Shown here piece by piece: positions 9,184 to 16,728 of a stretch of DNA of 64,000 nucleotides. Position 1 is the stretch's first letter, and each line of letters begins with the position of its first letter. The notes under the pieces are model-generated. The model was not told the origin of the DNA, made no database searches, and saw only the letters and a list, made by a program, of their open reading frames with translations. A program made the translations under genes and the position numbers. The stretch comes from Paracoccaceae bacterium (GTDB lineage Bacteria > Pseudomonadota > Alphaproteobacteria > Rhodobacterales > Rhodobacteraceae). The stretch spans positions 1-64,000 of the forward strand of contig CANNIA010000006.1 in assembly GCA_947504705.1 (NCBI GenBank), in the 5' to 3' direction.

Positions 9184-9824
9184 GCCGTCTTCTCCTCGTA
9201 TTGGCACCAGGCCCTGATCGGGCAGATGCCGCATTTCGGTATGCGCGCGGTGCAGATATACCGGCCATGCAGGATAAGCCAGTGGTGCGCGTGCTGCTGG
9301 TATTCGGCGGGGATATTGTCCTCGATGGCCCGTTCGACCGCCGTTTCATCCTTGCCAGGGGCGATGCCGGTGCGGTTGCCGACGCGGAAGATATGGGTGT
9401 CCACTGCCTGGGCCGGGTGGTGGAACCACATGTTCAGGACCACGTTCGCGGTCTTGCGGCCAACCCCCGGCAGGGTGGTCAGGGCGGCGCGGGAACTTGG
9501 AACCTCACCCCCGAAATCGTCGATCAGCAGGCGGGAGAGTTTGATGACATTCTTGGCCTTGTTGCGGAAAAGGCCGATGGTCTTGATGTGTTGGGTCAGA
9601 GCCTCTTCGCCCAAGGCCAGCATCTTTTCGGGCGAGTCGGCGATCTGGAACAGTTTTGCGGTTGCCCGGTTTACCCCGATATCTGTGGCCTGCGCCGAAA
9701 GGGCGACGGCGACGACAAGGGTGAAGGCGTTTGTATAGTGAAGCTCGCCCTGCGGATGCGGTTCGGCTTCGGCGAAGCGGGCGAAGATCTGTTTAAGGGC
9801 GGGATAGGTGAGTTGGCTGGTCAT
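9180..9824 (-). CDS. nth: endonuclease III
   Basis: Base-excision repair DNA glycosylase/AP lyase for oxidised pyrimidines. 214 residues with helix-hairpin-helix LPGVGRKTAN (118-127) containing the catalytic lysine K124, catalytic D142 in VDTHIFRV, and the C-terminal [4Fe-4S] cluster ligands C191, C198, C201 and C207 in the expected C-x6-C-x2-C-x5-C spacing. The ATG at 9824 is chosen because upstream residues are not conserved-looking. It is coupled to the PfkB kinase downstream by an ATGA overlap. Confidence 0.96.
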   Translation of the reverse strand: MTSQLTYPALKQIFARFAEAEPHPQGELHYTNAFTLVVAVALSAQATDIGVNRATAKLFQIADSPEKMLALGEEALTQHIKTIGLFRNKAKNVIKLSRLLIDDFGGEVPSSRAALTTLPGVGRKTANVVLNMWFHHPAQAVDTHIFRVGNRTGIAPGKDETAVERAIEDNIPAEYQQHAHHWLILHGRYICTARIPKCGICPIRAWCQYEEKTA

Positions 9825-9920
9825 GATGCACTGCAGCACGAAACCGGGGCTGACGACAAGCGCAGGAAACGGGTCGCGAGAATTGCTTCGGGCCACTAGA
9901 TTGACGGCAAGGAGAGACCC

Positions 9921-10751
9921 ATGACCGACCAATCGCCCACCTATCACTACCAAGTCATCGCCCGCGCGCTGGAGGTGATCGACCGTGATGGCCCAACCCT
10001 GACGCTGGAAGACCTGGCCGCGAAGATGCAAATGAGCCCGGCGCATTTTCAGCGAGTGTTCAGCCAATGGGTGGGGGTCAGCCCCAAGCGGTATCAGCAG
10101 TACCTGACGCTTGGCCACGCACGGCAGTTGCTGTCGGAACGCCACACCATGCTGGGGACGGCGCTGGAGACCGGGCTTTCAGGCTCCGGGCGGTTGCATG
10201 ACCTGTTCCTGACCTGGGAGGCGATGTCGCCCGGCGATTATGCCCGGGGCGGCGAGGGGCTGGAGATCAGATGGGGCTGGTTCGAAAGCCTGTTCGGCCC
10301 GGCGCTGGTTATGGCGACCATCAAGGGCATCTGCGGCATGGGTTTTGCCGATGAGATGGGGGCCGAGGTTGCGATGGGGGACCTGATCCGCCGTTGGCCC
10401 AAGGCGCGCTATGTCGAGGACCCGATGGCTATCAGGCCAATGGTCGATGCGGCATTTGGCGGCAAGGCGGCCGAGCTACATCTGATCGGCGCGCCGTTTC
10501 AGATCAAGGTCTGGGAGGCGCTGCTGACGATTCCGACCGGGCATGTCACGACCTATGCCGATATCGCTGGGGCCATTGGCCACCCGTCCGCAAATCGGGC
10601 GGTCGGAACGGCCGTAGGGCGCAATCCGATCAGCTTTCTGATCCCCTGCCACCGGGCCTTGCGCCGGGATGGCGGGCTTGGCGGCTATCACTGGGGCCTG
10701 CCGCGCAAGCGCGCGATGCTGGCCTGGGAGGCTGCGCGCACGGAAGTTTGA
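9921..10751 (+). CDS. Ada-like methylated-DNA--cysteine methyltransferase with AraC-type domain
   Basis: 276 residues in two parts: an AraC/XylS-type helix-turn-helix at about 10-105 (TLEDLAAKMQMSPAHFQRVF) and an O6-methylguanine methyltransferase domain at about 190-275 with the acceptor cysteine C243 in IPCHRALRRDGGLGGYHWGL. It repairs O6-methylguanine by direct transfer to that cysteine. Compared with E. coli Ada it lacks the N-terminal zinc-binding domain that senses methyl-phosphotriesters, so it may repair without the classical adaptive switch. It is divergent from nth, another repair gene. Confidence 0.92.
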   Translation: MTDQSPTYHYQVIARALEVIDRDGPTLTLEDLAAKMQMSPAHFQRVFSQWVGVSPKRYQQYLTLGHARQLLSERHTMLGTALETGLSGSGRLHDLFLTWEAMSPGDYARGGEGLEIRWGWFESLFGPALVMATIKGICGMGFADEMGAEVAMGDLIRRWPKARYVEDPMAIRPMVDAAFGGKAAELHLIGAPFQIKVWEALLTIPTGHVTTYADIAGAIGHPSANRAVGTAVGRNPISFLIPCHRALRRDGGLGGYHWGLPRKRAMLAWEAARTEV

Positions 10752-10868
10752 TGGGCGAAAGCCTGCCGACCGCCGCAGCCTTGGGCTCGGAGGTGTCAAA
10801 TATCGTCAGCCCTTGGTATAAGGTAGAACGAGCCCCTAACGGGCCACAAACACGAGGCGAGAGCAAAG

Positions 10869-11522
10869 ATGATGAAGACCCCCCTAATCCTGGCTGCTGC
10901 AAGCGTACTGGCCCTGACGGCCTGCGTCGACCCGAATGCCTATCCCAATGACCCGAACGCCCGCGCCACGAATGGTGCGATTATCGGTGGCCTTGTCGGG
11001 GCCATCGCGGGCGCCTCGGTTTCCAGTGGCGATGACAAGCTTAAGGGCGCAATCGTCGGCGGCGCGTTGGGTGCCGGAACCGGCGCTCTGATCGGATCCG
11101 ACCTTGACCGTCAAGCAGCCGAACTGCGCGGCTCGCTAAGCTCGAACATCTCGGTGACCAATGCGGGCGATTATCTGATTGTGAACATGCCGCAGGACCT
11201 GTTGTTCGCGACCGACAGCGCCACGGTTCGCCCGGACCTGACGGCCGACCTGCGCACGGTTGCGTCGAGCTTGCTGCGCTATCCCAACAGCCGGATCGAA
11301 GTGATCGGCCATACCGACAACACCGGCACCGCCGCCTATAATCAGGACCTGTCGCAGCGCCGGGCTGTGTCCGTTGCGGGTGTCCTGCGTGACAATGGCG
11401 TGCCGAGTGGGCGTCTTGCGGCCTATGGCCGGGGCGAGGATCAGCCGGTTGCGTCGAACCTGACCGTTGAAGGCCGGGCGCAGAACCGCCGGGTCGAGAT
11501 CATCATCCGCCCGATCCAGTAA
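10869..11522 (+). CDS. OmpA-family outer-membrane lipoprotein (YiaD-like)
   Basis: 217 residues with a lipoprotein signal peptide and lipobox LTAC (lipidated C19). A glycine-rich stretch follows (IIGGLVGAIAGASV and VGGALGAGTGALIG, residues about 35-75), of the glycine-zipper kind. The C-terminal OmpA domain (about 105-217) contains the peptidoglycan-binding motif RIEVIGHTDNTG and LSQRRAVSVAGVL. It probably tethers the outer membrane to the wall. It is monocistronic, ended by the terminator at 11547-11574. Confidence 0.92.
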   Translation: MMKTPLILAAASVLALTACVDPNAYPNDPNARATNGAIIGGLVGAIAGASVSSGDDKLKGAIVGGALGAGTGALIGSDLDRQAAELRGSLSSNISVTNAGDYLIVNMPQDLLFATDSATVRPDLTADLRTVASSLLRYPNSRIEVIGHTDNTGTAAYNQDLSQRRAVSVAGVLRDNGVPSGRLAAYGRGEDQPVASNLTVEGRAQNRRVEIIIRPIQ

Positions 11523-11546
11523 TCAGCGGGTTGGAGGACGGGAAAG

Positions 11547-11574
11547 CGGGGTCAGGTCGTCTGGCCCCGTTTTC
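11547..11574 (+). terminator. intrinsic terminator after the OmpA lipoprotein gene
   Basis: Stem CGGGGTCAG paired with CTGGCCCCG around a 5-nt loop, with one G-U pair, followed by TTTTC. It lies 25 bp after the stop of the lipoprotein gene. Confidence 0.7.
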
Positions 11575-11600
11575 ATTTGCGCTGTTGCGTGGGGACAAAG

Positions 11601-11632
11601 AAAAACCGGCGACCCTTGGGACCGCCGGTTCT
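11601..11632 (-). terminator. intrinsic terminator of the F0 operon
   Basis: Reading the minus strand, an 8-bp stem AACCGGCG / CGCCGGTT with an 11-nt loop is followed by a U-run (TTTTTC), 20 bp beyond the stop of the last F0 gene. Confidence 0.7.
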
Positions 11633-11651
11633 TTATCACGTTCGCTTGGGC

Positions 11652-12206
11652 TTAGTGCAGCTTGGCTTCCACCTGCGCAATCGCCGCGTCAATCGAGGCG
11701 GTCGCCGCTTCGGCCGTCATCTGCTTGGCCAGTACGTCACCCGCAGCGGCAACAGCCACCGAGGCCGCATGTTCGCGCACCTGACGGATTGCAGCGGCTT
11801 CGGCCGAAGCAATCTGTTCAACTGCCGAGGCCAGACGGCGGGCAATGGCCGACTTCAGCTCTGCCTTGGCCAGCGCGGCCGCAGCCATCGCCTCATCCTT
11901 GGCGGAAGCCACGATGCGGGCGGCTTGGTCCTGCACTTCATTCTGGCGAAGTTCATAGGTCGCAAGAATCGCCTTCGCCTCTTCCCGCAGGGCGCGGGCT
12001 TCGTCGAGGTCCGACTTGATCGAGGCCGCGCGGGCGTCAAGCATGCCGGTGATCTTGCCGGGTACACCCATGTAGACCAGAAGGGCCACAAAGCCGATGA
12101 AGGCCACCAGCACCACGAAGTTGGTGTTCTGGAGCGAGAACTCCAGCCCGCTTGAGGCCAGCGCGGGCGAGGCCAGAAGGGACAGGAGGATGGAGAGCTT
12201 CTTCAT
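11652..12206 (-). CDS. atpF: ATP synthase F0 subunit b
   Basis: 184 residues. One N-terminal membrane segment (TNFVVLVAFIGFVALLVYMGV, shown here by its position at about 28-48) precedes a long charged, alanine-rich helix (about 50-180), the stator stalk of F1F0-ATP synthase. A leader MKKLSILLSLLASPALASS precedes the membrane segment and looks like a signal peptide. It is the last gene of the operon, 3 bp after b'. Having two b-type subunits is typical of photosynthetic and related alphaproteobacteria. Confidence 0.92.
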   Translation of the reverse strand: MKKLSILLSLLASPALASSGLEFSLQNTNFVVLVAFIGFVALLVYMGVPGKITGMLDARAASIKSDLDEARALREEAKAILATYELRQNEVQDQAARIVASAKDEAMAAAALAKAELKSAIARRLASAVEQIASAEAAAIRQVREHAASVAVAAAGDVLAKQMTAEAATASIDAAIAQVEAKLH

Positions 12207-12209
12207 CGC

Positions 12210-12761
12210 TTACCCTTTCAATCTTGCAGTGACAGCGGCCTGAACCGCCTTTGCATCCGCACCACCACCCAAGGCAGCGACGATTTCGCCAGCAACGTCG
12301 CGGGCAACTTCGGCCACCGCAGCGGCGGCACCGTCGCGGATCGCGGCGATGGATTTCTCGGATTCCGCCGTCTTGGCCGAGATTTCGACGTCGGCCTTTG
12401 CGGTGGCGGCGTCGAGGTCCTTCTGGATCTCGGCCTTGGCCGCTGCGACGATCTTGGCCGCTTCGGTGCGGGCACTGGCCAGCGCGTCCTGATAGGCCTT
12501 TTCAGCCGCGACCGCCTGTTGCTTCAGCTCTTCGGCTGCAGCGAGGTCGTTGGTGATCGTGCCTTTCCGATCCGCCAGGATCGCGCCAATGCGCGGCAGG
12601 GCGATCTTGGCCAGCACGACATAGATCACGACCAGCGTGACCAGAAGCCAGAAGATCTGGTTCGGCATCCATTCGCCGCAAAGCTGCGGCATGCCGACGG
12701 CACCACCGTGCTCGTTGACGCAAAGGCTTGTGGCCCCTTCGGCGACTGCTTCAGTAGACAT
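12210..12761 (-). CDS. atpG: ATP synthase F0 subunit b'
   Basis: 183 residues. A polar N-terminal stretch of about 35 residues is followed by a single membrane helix ([19 protein letters not shown]) and an extended amphipathic helix rich in Ala, Glu and Lys. This is the b' partner of the heterodimeric stator; the [10 protein letters not shown] motif is characteristic of b'. It sits between atpE and atpF, with an 83-bp spacer to atpE that contains a strong hairpin. The symbol follows alphaproteobacterial usage (also called atpF2). Confidence 0.9.
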   Translation of the reverse strand: MSTEAVAEGATSLCVNEHGGAVGMPQLCGEWMPNQIFWLLVTLVVIYVVLAKIALPRIGAILADRKGTITNDLAAAEELKQQAVAAEKAYQDALASARTEAAKIVAAAKAEIQKDLDAATAKADVEISAKTAESEKSIAAIRDGAAAAVAEVARDVAGEIVAALGGGADAKAVQAAVTARLKG

Positions 12762-12793
12762 GTCTGTCCCCCATCGGACCCTTCTTGATGTCA

Positions 12794-12822
12794 GACCGGC
12801 GCCGGTATGCGCGGCGCCGGTC
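12794..12822 (-). other. strong intercistronic hairpin between atpE and the b' gene
   Basis: A perfect 10-bp inverted repeat (GACCGGCGCC and GGCGCCGGTC) with a 9-nt loop occupies the 83-bp spacer after the c-subunit gene. No U-run follows, so a terminator is unlikely. Such structures after the c-subunit gene can protect or partially separate its mRNA, consistent with the need for many c copies per enzyme. The structure is seen; the role is inferred. Confidence 0.55.
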
Positions 12823-12844
12823 CGTCTTCAGGCGGAATGCCTGA

Positions 12845-13090
12845 TCAGACGGCGAACATCAGCAGAAGGGCGATCAGGAACGAGAAGATGCCCAGAGCTT
12901 CGGCGAAGGCGATGCCGACGAAGAGGTTGGCCATCTGGCCAGGAGCGGCCGACGGGTTGCGCAGGGCACCCGACAGGAAGTTGCCAGCGATGTGGCCCAC
13001 GCCGATGCCGGCGCCGCCCAGACCCATCGTCGCGAGGCCCGCGCCGATGTATTTCCCCATAAGCGCGAATTGTGCGACTTCGGCTTCCAT
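12845..13090 (-). CDS. atpE: ATP synthase F0 subunit c
   Basis: 81-residue hairpin protein of the rotor ring. Two membrane helices flank the polar loop RNPSAAPGQ, and the proton-binding carboxylate is the Glu in [11 protein letters not shown] in helix 2. The first helix has the glycine-rich packing motif [17 protein letters not shown]. The start at 13090 is preferred to the ATG two codons upstream because only it is correctly spaced (7 nt) from AGGAG. It is flanked by atpB upstream and the hairpin downstream. Confidence 0.96.
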   Translation of the reverse strand: MEAEVAQFALMGKYIGAGLATMGLGGAGIGVGHIAGNFLSGALRNPSAAPGQMANLFVGIAFAEALGIFSFLIALLLMFAV

Positions 13091-13137
13091 GATCATTCTC
13101 CTAGGTTAACTGTATTGGTTGAGGTTCGGATCGGACC

Positions 13138-13896
13138 TTAGTGATGTGCGTCGCCAACGGCGTCCCGCAGATACACGCAGGTCAGAATGGTGAAGACATA
13201 GGCCTGAACCGCTGCGACCAGCAGTTCCAGACCGTAGATGGCGGTGATTGCAGCAATCGGGACGACCGAAGCCACGCCCATCACACCGGCAAAGCCCGCG
13301 AAGACCTTGATCACGGCGTGACCGGCCATCAGGTTGCCGCCAAGACGAATGGAGTGCGACAGCGGGCGAACGAAGTACGAGATCACCTCGATCAGCGCCA
13401 GCACGGGCCGCAGGATCATTGGGGCCGACGAGACCCAGAACATGCCCAAAAAGCCAAAGCCTTTGCGGTAAAGGCCCACCAGCGTCACCGTCAGGAACAC
13501 CATCGCCGCAAGCACCGCCGTCACGGCGATATGCGAGGTGGTCGAGAACGACATCGGGATCAGACCCAGCATGTTCGACAGGAAGACAAACATGAACAGC
13601 GTCATGACATAGGGGAAGAACTTGAGCCCCTCATGCCCGGCAACATCGTCGACCATCTTGTGGATGAAGCCGTAGAAAACCTCGGCCACCGATTGCGAGC
13701 GTGAGGGGACAATGGCGCGGCGGCTTGTCGACAATACCATGAGCGCAAGAACGGCGAGGACGGCGATGCCCATCCAGAGGGTGACGTTGGTGAACGTGTA
13801 AAATTCGATCGGGCCATCGCCGAACAGCGGCTTGACCACGAACTGATCCATCGGATGGATCTGCAGGCCTTCTGCCGCGTGTTCTTCCGTCGCCAT
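13138..13896 (-). CDS. atpB: ATP synthase F0 subunit a
   Basis: 252 residues with five or six membrane helices. The essential arginine of the proton channel is seen in [14 protein letters not shown], and the C-terminal helix has [20 protein letters not shown]. The N-terminal [13 protein letters not shown] matches other alphaproteobacterial a subunits. It lies 2 bp after atpI and 42 bp before atpE, in the order I-a-c-b'-b. F1 genes are not nearby, as expected for this lineage. Confidence 0.96.
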   Translation of the reverse strand: MATEEHAAEGLQIHPMDQFVVKPLFGDGPIEFYTFTNVTLWMGIAVLAVLALMVLSTSRRAIVPSRSQSVAEVFYGFIHKMVDDVAGHEGLKFFPYVMTLFMFVFLSNMLGLIPMSFSTTSHIAVTAVLAAMVFLTVTLVGLYRKGFGFLGMFWVSSAPMILRPVLALIEVISYFVRPLSHSIRLGGNLMAGHAVIKVFAGFAGVMGVASVVPIAAITAIYGLELLVAAVQAYVFTILTCVYLRDAVGDAHH

Positions 13897-13898
13897 CG

Positions 13899-14243
13899 TC
13901 AGTTCCCTTTGTCTTCGGCCGCGTCGCCCTTGCCGGAGCGATCCGCCGCCTTCATTGCCAGCTGCCTTGCCGTGCCAAGCATCGTCTTGACGCCCGCAGC
14001 AAAGCCGAAGAGCGAAAAGATGATCAGGAAGACGGGGAGCGTGCCGATCAGCACGTCCAGCCCGTAACCGATGCCCATTCCCAGCAACATGCCGGTCACC
14101 AGCTCGATCACCATCCTCCAGGCCACCTCGCCCTGCGAGAAACCCTTGACCGTGTTGGTCTTGGCCGGTGCCGCCTGACCCTTGACCTGCAGGAGCCGCG
14201 CCTCAAGCGCGCGCAGTCGGTCGGGATCGGGTTCGGACGCCAT
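13899..14243 (-). CDS. atpI: AtpI/AtpZ-type ATP synthase assembly protein
   Basis: 114 residues: a charged N-terminal region ([12 protein letters not shown]) and two membrane helices near the middle and C terminus ([20 protein letters not shown] and [20 protein letters not shown], given here as the two segments at about 48-67 and 69-88). The glycine-rich first helix is typical of AtpI, which assists c-ring assembly and possibly Mg2+ supply. It is the first gene of the F0 operon, so the operon promoter should lie between 14244 and the divergent ArsR gene. Confidence 0.87.
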   Translation of the reverse strand: MASEPDPDRLRALEARLLQVKGQAAPAKTNTVKGFSQGEVAWRMVIELVTGMLLGMGIGYGLDVLIGTLPVFLIIFSLFGFAAGVKTMLGTARQLAMKAADRSGKGDAAEDKGN

Positions 14244-14387
14244 GACAAGGCCCCTTCACAGTCGGGCGGAAACTACGGAGAGGGGGGCGAAGAGTCAAGT
14301 TCGGAGCGATCCGCGTAAGGCATTGAAAAAACGTATGGAAAAATCAGATTTCTGGTTCTGGGTCGCCACGCCTGCGCTTTCCTATAT

Positions 14388-14403
14388 TCAACCCTTTGGT
14401 TGA
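14388..14403 (+). promoter_or_regulatory. candidate ArsR-family operator
   Basis: Perfect inverted repeat TCAACC-CTTT-GGTTGA located 31 bp before the start codon of the ArsR gene and overlapping the end of a TATATT sequence (14383-14388) that could be a -10 box. The size and position fit autorepression by the downstream regulator. Confidence 0.55.
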
Positions 14404-14434
14404 CGATCCACCAGCCCCGGAAGATAGTCGTGCC

Positions 14435-14767
14435 ATGAACACCCGGCTTGACCTTGTCTTTTCCGCGCTGGCCGACCCGACCCGGCGGGCCATTCTGGCC
14501 ATGCTGCTGGAGGATGACATGGCCGTCACCGATGTCGCCGAGCCGTTCAAGGTTAGCCTTGCGGCGATTTCAAAGCATTTGGGCGTGCTGGCCGATGCCG
14601 GTCTGATCAGCCGGGAACGCAGGGGCCGGGTGATCTGGTGCAAGCTGGAGCCGGACGCATTGCGCGAAGCGACGGTCTGGATGCAAGGCTTCGGAGCCTT
14701 TGAACCGCTGGACCTGGACGCCTTTGAAAGATTTCTGGAAGCCGAACTGCCGGACCAGCAGAGTTAA
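14435..14767 (+). CDS. ArsR/SmtB-family transcriptional regulator
   Basis: 110 residues with a winged helix: FSALADPTRRAILAMLL, then VAEPFKVSLAAISKHLGVL as the recognition helix and RRGRVIWCKLEPDALREA for the wing. Metal-binding cysteines of the ELCVCDL type are absent, so it is probably not a metal sensor; this subgroup often regulates neighbouring SRPBCC or transport genes. No such partner is adjacent, so autoregulation through the repeat at 14388-14403 is the only visible clue. The ATG at 14435 places the wHTH at the very start. Confidence 0.88.
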   Translation: MNTRLDLVFSALADPTRRAILAMLLEDDMAVTDVAEPFKVSLAAISKHLGVLADAGLISRERRGRVIWCKLEPDALREATVWMQGFGAFEPLDLDAFERFLEAELPDQQS

Positions 14768-14930
14768 CCGTTTCTTCCGGATTTCCTGCAAGAATCAAGA
14801 TTGATGTAAGTGATCTGGAAACAGTCTGTTCTGGACTTGGGCCCGATCACCACAACTTGCGTCATGAAAAGCCACAGTCCTGCCCCGCTTGGTCAGAATA
14901 TTCGGGTCATCAAGACAAGGGATACTCCCA

Positions 14931-15113
14931 ATGAAAAAGACGATCAGCCTGCTGCAGAAAATCGGACTGTCGCGCCCGAAGCTGACCGAGAAGGACGCCG
15001 AACTCAGCGCCTTCGACAAACGTCTGAAGATGGTAAACCGGGCGCGCCTGGTCAATCATGCGGGGCTTGGTGGCCCGGTCTTCAGAATCCGCCGGACGGA
15101 ATCGGAAGCTTAA
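14931..15113 (+). CDS. small basic protein of unknown function
   Basis: 60 residues beginning MKKTISLLQKIGLSRPK and ending in FRIRRTESEA; strongly basic overall with no membrane segment, cysteine or recognisable domain. The start is preceded by GGGATACTCCCA, a moderate ribosome binding site. The last 32 bp overlap the 3' end of mipZ on the other strand. Codon usage is like that of neighbouring genes, which supports coding. The function is unknown; a nucleic-acid- or ribosome-related role would fit the charge but is not shown. Confidence 0.5.
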   Translation: MKKTISLLQKIGLSRPKLTEKDAELSAFDKRLKMVNRARLVNHAGLGGPVFRIRRTESEA

Positions 15114-15891
15114 GCGCAGCCATCAAGTCGCGCAGTTCTTGCCGGGCGGCGACGTTTGACAGGCTCATCATTTCTGGGCCAGCCTCACGCAGATCCAGAA
15201 GCGTAAGCCCGCGCGGGAAAAGCTCGCGAAAAATCACCCGCTCGGAAAAGCCCGCAATCACGCGAAACCCGATCCGCTTGGCCAGTTCTTCAAGGGCGTC
15301 GCCAACCTTGCGCTTGTTGCGCATCTGCTGGTTGCCAAGGCGGTTGCGCAGAACGATCCAGTCAATCGGTGCCATGCCCGCGTGCGACCTGACTTGACGG
15401 GCCGACCAGACCATCTCGGCATAGATCGAAGGGCCAAGGATCTTGCCCGTGGTCGGGTCAAGCTTCGCCAGAAGATCGAAATCGACGAAGCTGTCGTTCA
15501 TCGGCGTGATCAGCGTATCGGCCAGCGTATGGGCATATTGCGACAGCCGGGTGTGGCTTCCAGGGCAGTCGATGACGATGAAATCCTTCTCGTCATGCAT
15601 GGCGGCGATGGCCTGGGTCAGCCGCTGATCTTGCTCGTTTTCGCCCGGCCCGAGCGTCGCAGAGTCGACGGGAGGCAGATCACGGTAGTCGGGCGAGGGC
15701 AGATCAAGGCCAATGCTGGCAAGATAGGCCTGACGGTTCTCGGCATAGCGGGCAAAGCTGCGCTGGCGCAAGTCAAGGTCCAGCGCGCCGACCTTGTGTC
15801 CCATCCGGGCCAGAGCCGTGGCGACATGCATGCAGGTCGTGGACTTACCCGAGCCGCCCTTCTCGTTCCCGACGACGATTATCCGCGCCAT
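15082..15891 (-). CDS. mipZ: division-plane positioning ATPase MipZ
   Basis: ParA/MinD-superfamily ATPase of 269 residues that forms a gradient from the poles and blocks FtsZ assembly away from midcell in alphaproteobacteria. The deviant Walker A KGGSGKST is at residues 11-18, and FIVIDCPGSHTRLS holds the Walker B Asp. The C-terminal half has the MipZ-specific RSHAGMAPIDWIVLRNRLG and GFRVIAGFSERVIFRELFP. The start ATG at 15891 gives a frame beginning MARIIVVGNEKGG, as in homologues; a 25-codon extension upstream lacks support. Confidence 0.93.
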   Translation of the reverse strand: MARIIVVGNEKGGSGKSTTCMHVATALARMGHKVGALDLDLRQRSFARYAENRQAYLASIGLDLPSPDYRDLPPVDSATLGPGENEQDQRLTQAIAAMHDEKDFIVIDCPGSHTRLSQYAHTLADTLITPMNDSFVDFDLLAKLDPTTGKILGPSIYAEMVWSARQVRSHAGMAPIDWIVLRNRLGNQQMRNKRKVGDALEELAKRIGFRVIAGFSERVIFRELFPRGLTLLDLREAGPEMMSLSNVAARQELRDLMAALKLPIPSGGF

Positions 15892-15981
15892 GGCTGCCCC
15901 CTCGTTTCCCCGGCCCCCCTCATAAGCGGAGGTGCGCCGATACGGAAGCGGGAAGCGTTGGCTCAACCGGAGTGAAGCAGG

Positions 15982-16047
15982 CGATTTCTTCGAAGAAATC
16001 GTGACGGAGCCTTCAAAGGCTCCGGTCCGGAATTTTCGAAAATTCCG
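15982..16047. repeat. array of three perfect 20-bp palindromic elements
   Basis: Three inverted repeats stand head to tail with exactly 3 bp between them: 15982-16001 (CGATTTCTTCGAAGAAATCG), 16005-16024 (9-bp arms CGGAGCCTT and AAGGCTCCG around CA) and 16028-16047 (CGGAATTTTCGAAAATTCCG). The period is 23 bp, about two helical turns. The array lies between the mipZ start and the rpmE terminator. Each can form a hairpin in either strand, but none has a U-run. It may be an intergenic repeat family or a multi-site binding region. Confidence 0.75.
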
Positions 16048-16068
16048 TTTCCGGCAGTTGTCGGAATG

Positions 16069-16097
16069 AAAAAGGGGCAGGTGTTGCCACCTGCCCC
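16069..16097 (-). terminator. intrinsic terminator after rpmE
   Basis: On the minus strand a perfect 10-bp stem GGGGCAGGTG / CACCTGCCCC with a 4-nt loop is followed by TTTTTC. It lies 24 bp beyond the rpmE stop and closes the ribosomal operon. Confidence 0.85.
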
Positions 16098-16120
16098 CGT
16101 TTCCTTGTGATCAGATGGAA

Positions 16121-16342
16121 TCAGAACCCAAGACCGGCGTATTTGTTCTTGAACTTCGATACGCGGCCGCCGGTGTCCATCAGTTTGGCCTGCTGGCCGG
16201 TCCAGGCCGGGTGCGCCAGGGGATCGATGTCCAGCGCCATCTGGTCGCCTTCCTTGCCCCAGGTCGAGCGGGTGGAATAGGTCGAGCCATCGGTCATCTT
16301 GATGGTGATCGTGTGATAGTCGGGGTGGATACCGTTTTTCAT
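16121..16342 (-). CDS. rpmE: 50S ribosomal protein bL31
   Basis: 73 residues starting [19 protein letters not shown], with the SRSTWGKEG-like central segment and a basic C terminus ([10 protein letters not shown]). It has no cysteines, so it is the zinc-free type of bL31. Two ATGs are adjacent (16345 and 16342); the second is better spaced from AAGGAG. It is 11 bp after rplS and the last gene before a strong terminator. Confidence 0.95.
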   Translation of the reverse strand: MKNGIHPDYHTITIKMTDGSTYSTRSTWGKEGDQMALDIDPLAHPAWTGQQAKLMDTGGRVSKFKNKYAGLGF

Positions 16343-16353
16343 CATCCCGCTCC

Positions 16354-16728
16354 TTATTCGGCTTTGGCTTTGTAGGTCACGTCCTCGGCGATACGGGCCG
16401 ATTTGCCGCGACGGTCGCGCAGATAGTAAAGCTTGGCGCGGCGGACTTTGCCACGGCGGACCACTTCGATCGAATCGATGTTGGTCGAATACAGCGGGAA
16501 AACGCGCTCCACACCTTCGCCGAAGGAAATCTTGCGGACGGTGAACGAGGCGGCGATGGTCGCGCCCCCCTTGCGGCCGATGCAGACGCCTTCATAGGCC
16601 TGCACGCGCGAACGGGTGCCTTCGGTCACTTTATAGCCGACGCGGATCGTATCCCCGGCCTTGAAATCCGGGATCGTCTTGCCGAGGGCGGCGATCTGCT
16701 CCGCCTCGATCTGCGCGATGAGGTTCAT
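16354..16728 (-). CDS. rplS: 50S ribosomal protein bL19
   Basis: 124 residues with the canonical [22 protein letters not shown]-type N-terminal fold (the segment near 24-45), FEGVCI-like [12 protein letters not shown], and [33 protein letters not shown] near the end of the domain (residues about 72-104). It contacts 16S rRNA at the subunit interface. A 355-bp gap containing the promoter of the inverted GNAT gene separates it from trmD, so rplS-rpmE must have their own promoter or a long leader. Confidence 0.96.
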   Translation of the reverse strand: MNLIAQIEAEQIAALGKTIPDFKAGDTIRVGYKVTEGTRSRVQAYEGVCIGRKGGATIAASFTVRKISFGEGVERVFPLYSTNIDSIEVVRRGKVRRAKLYYLRDRRGKSARIAEDVTYKAKAE

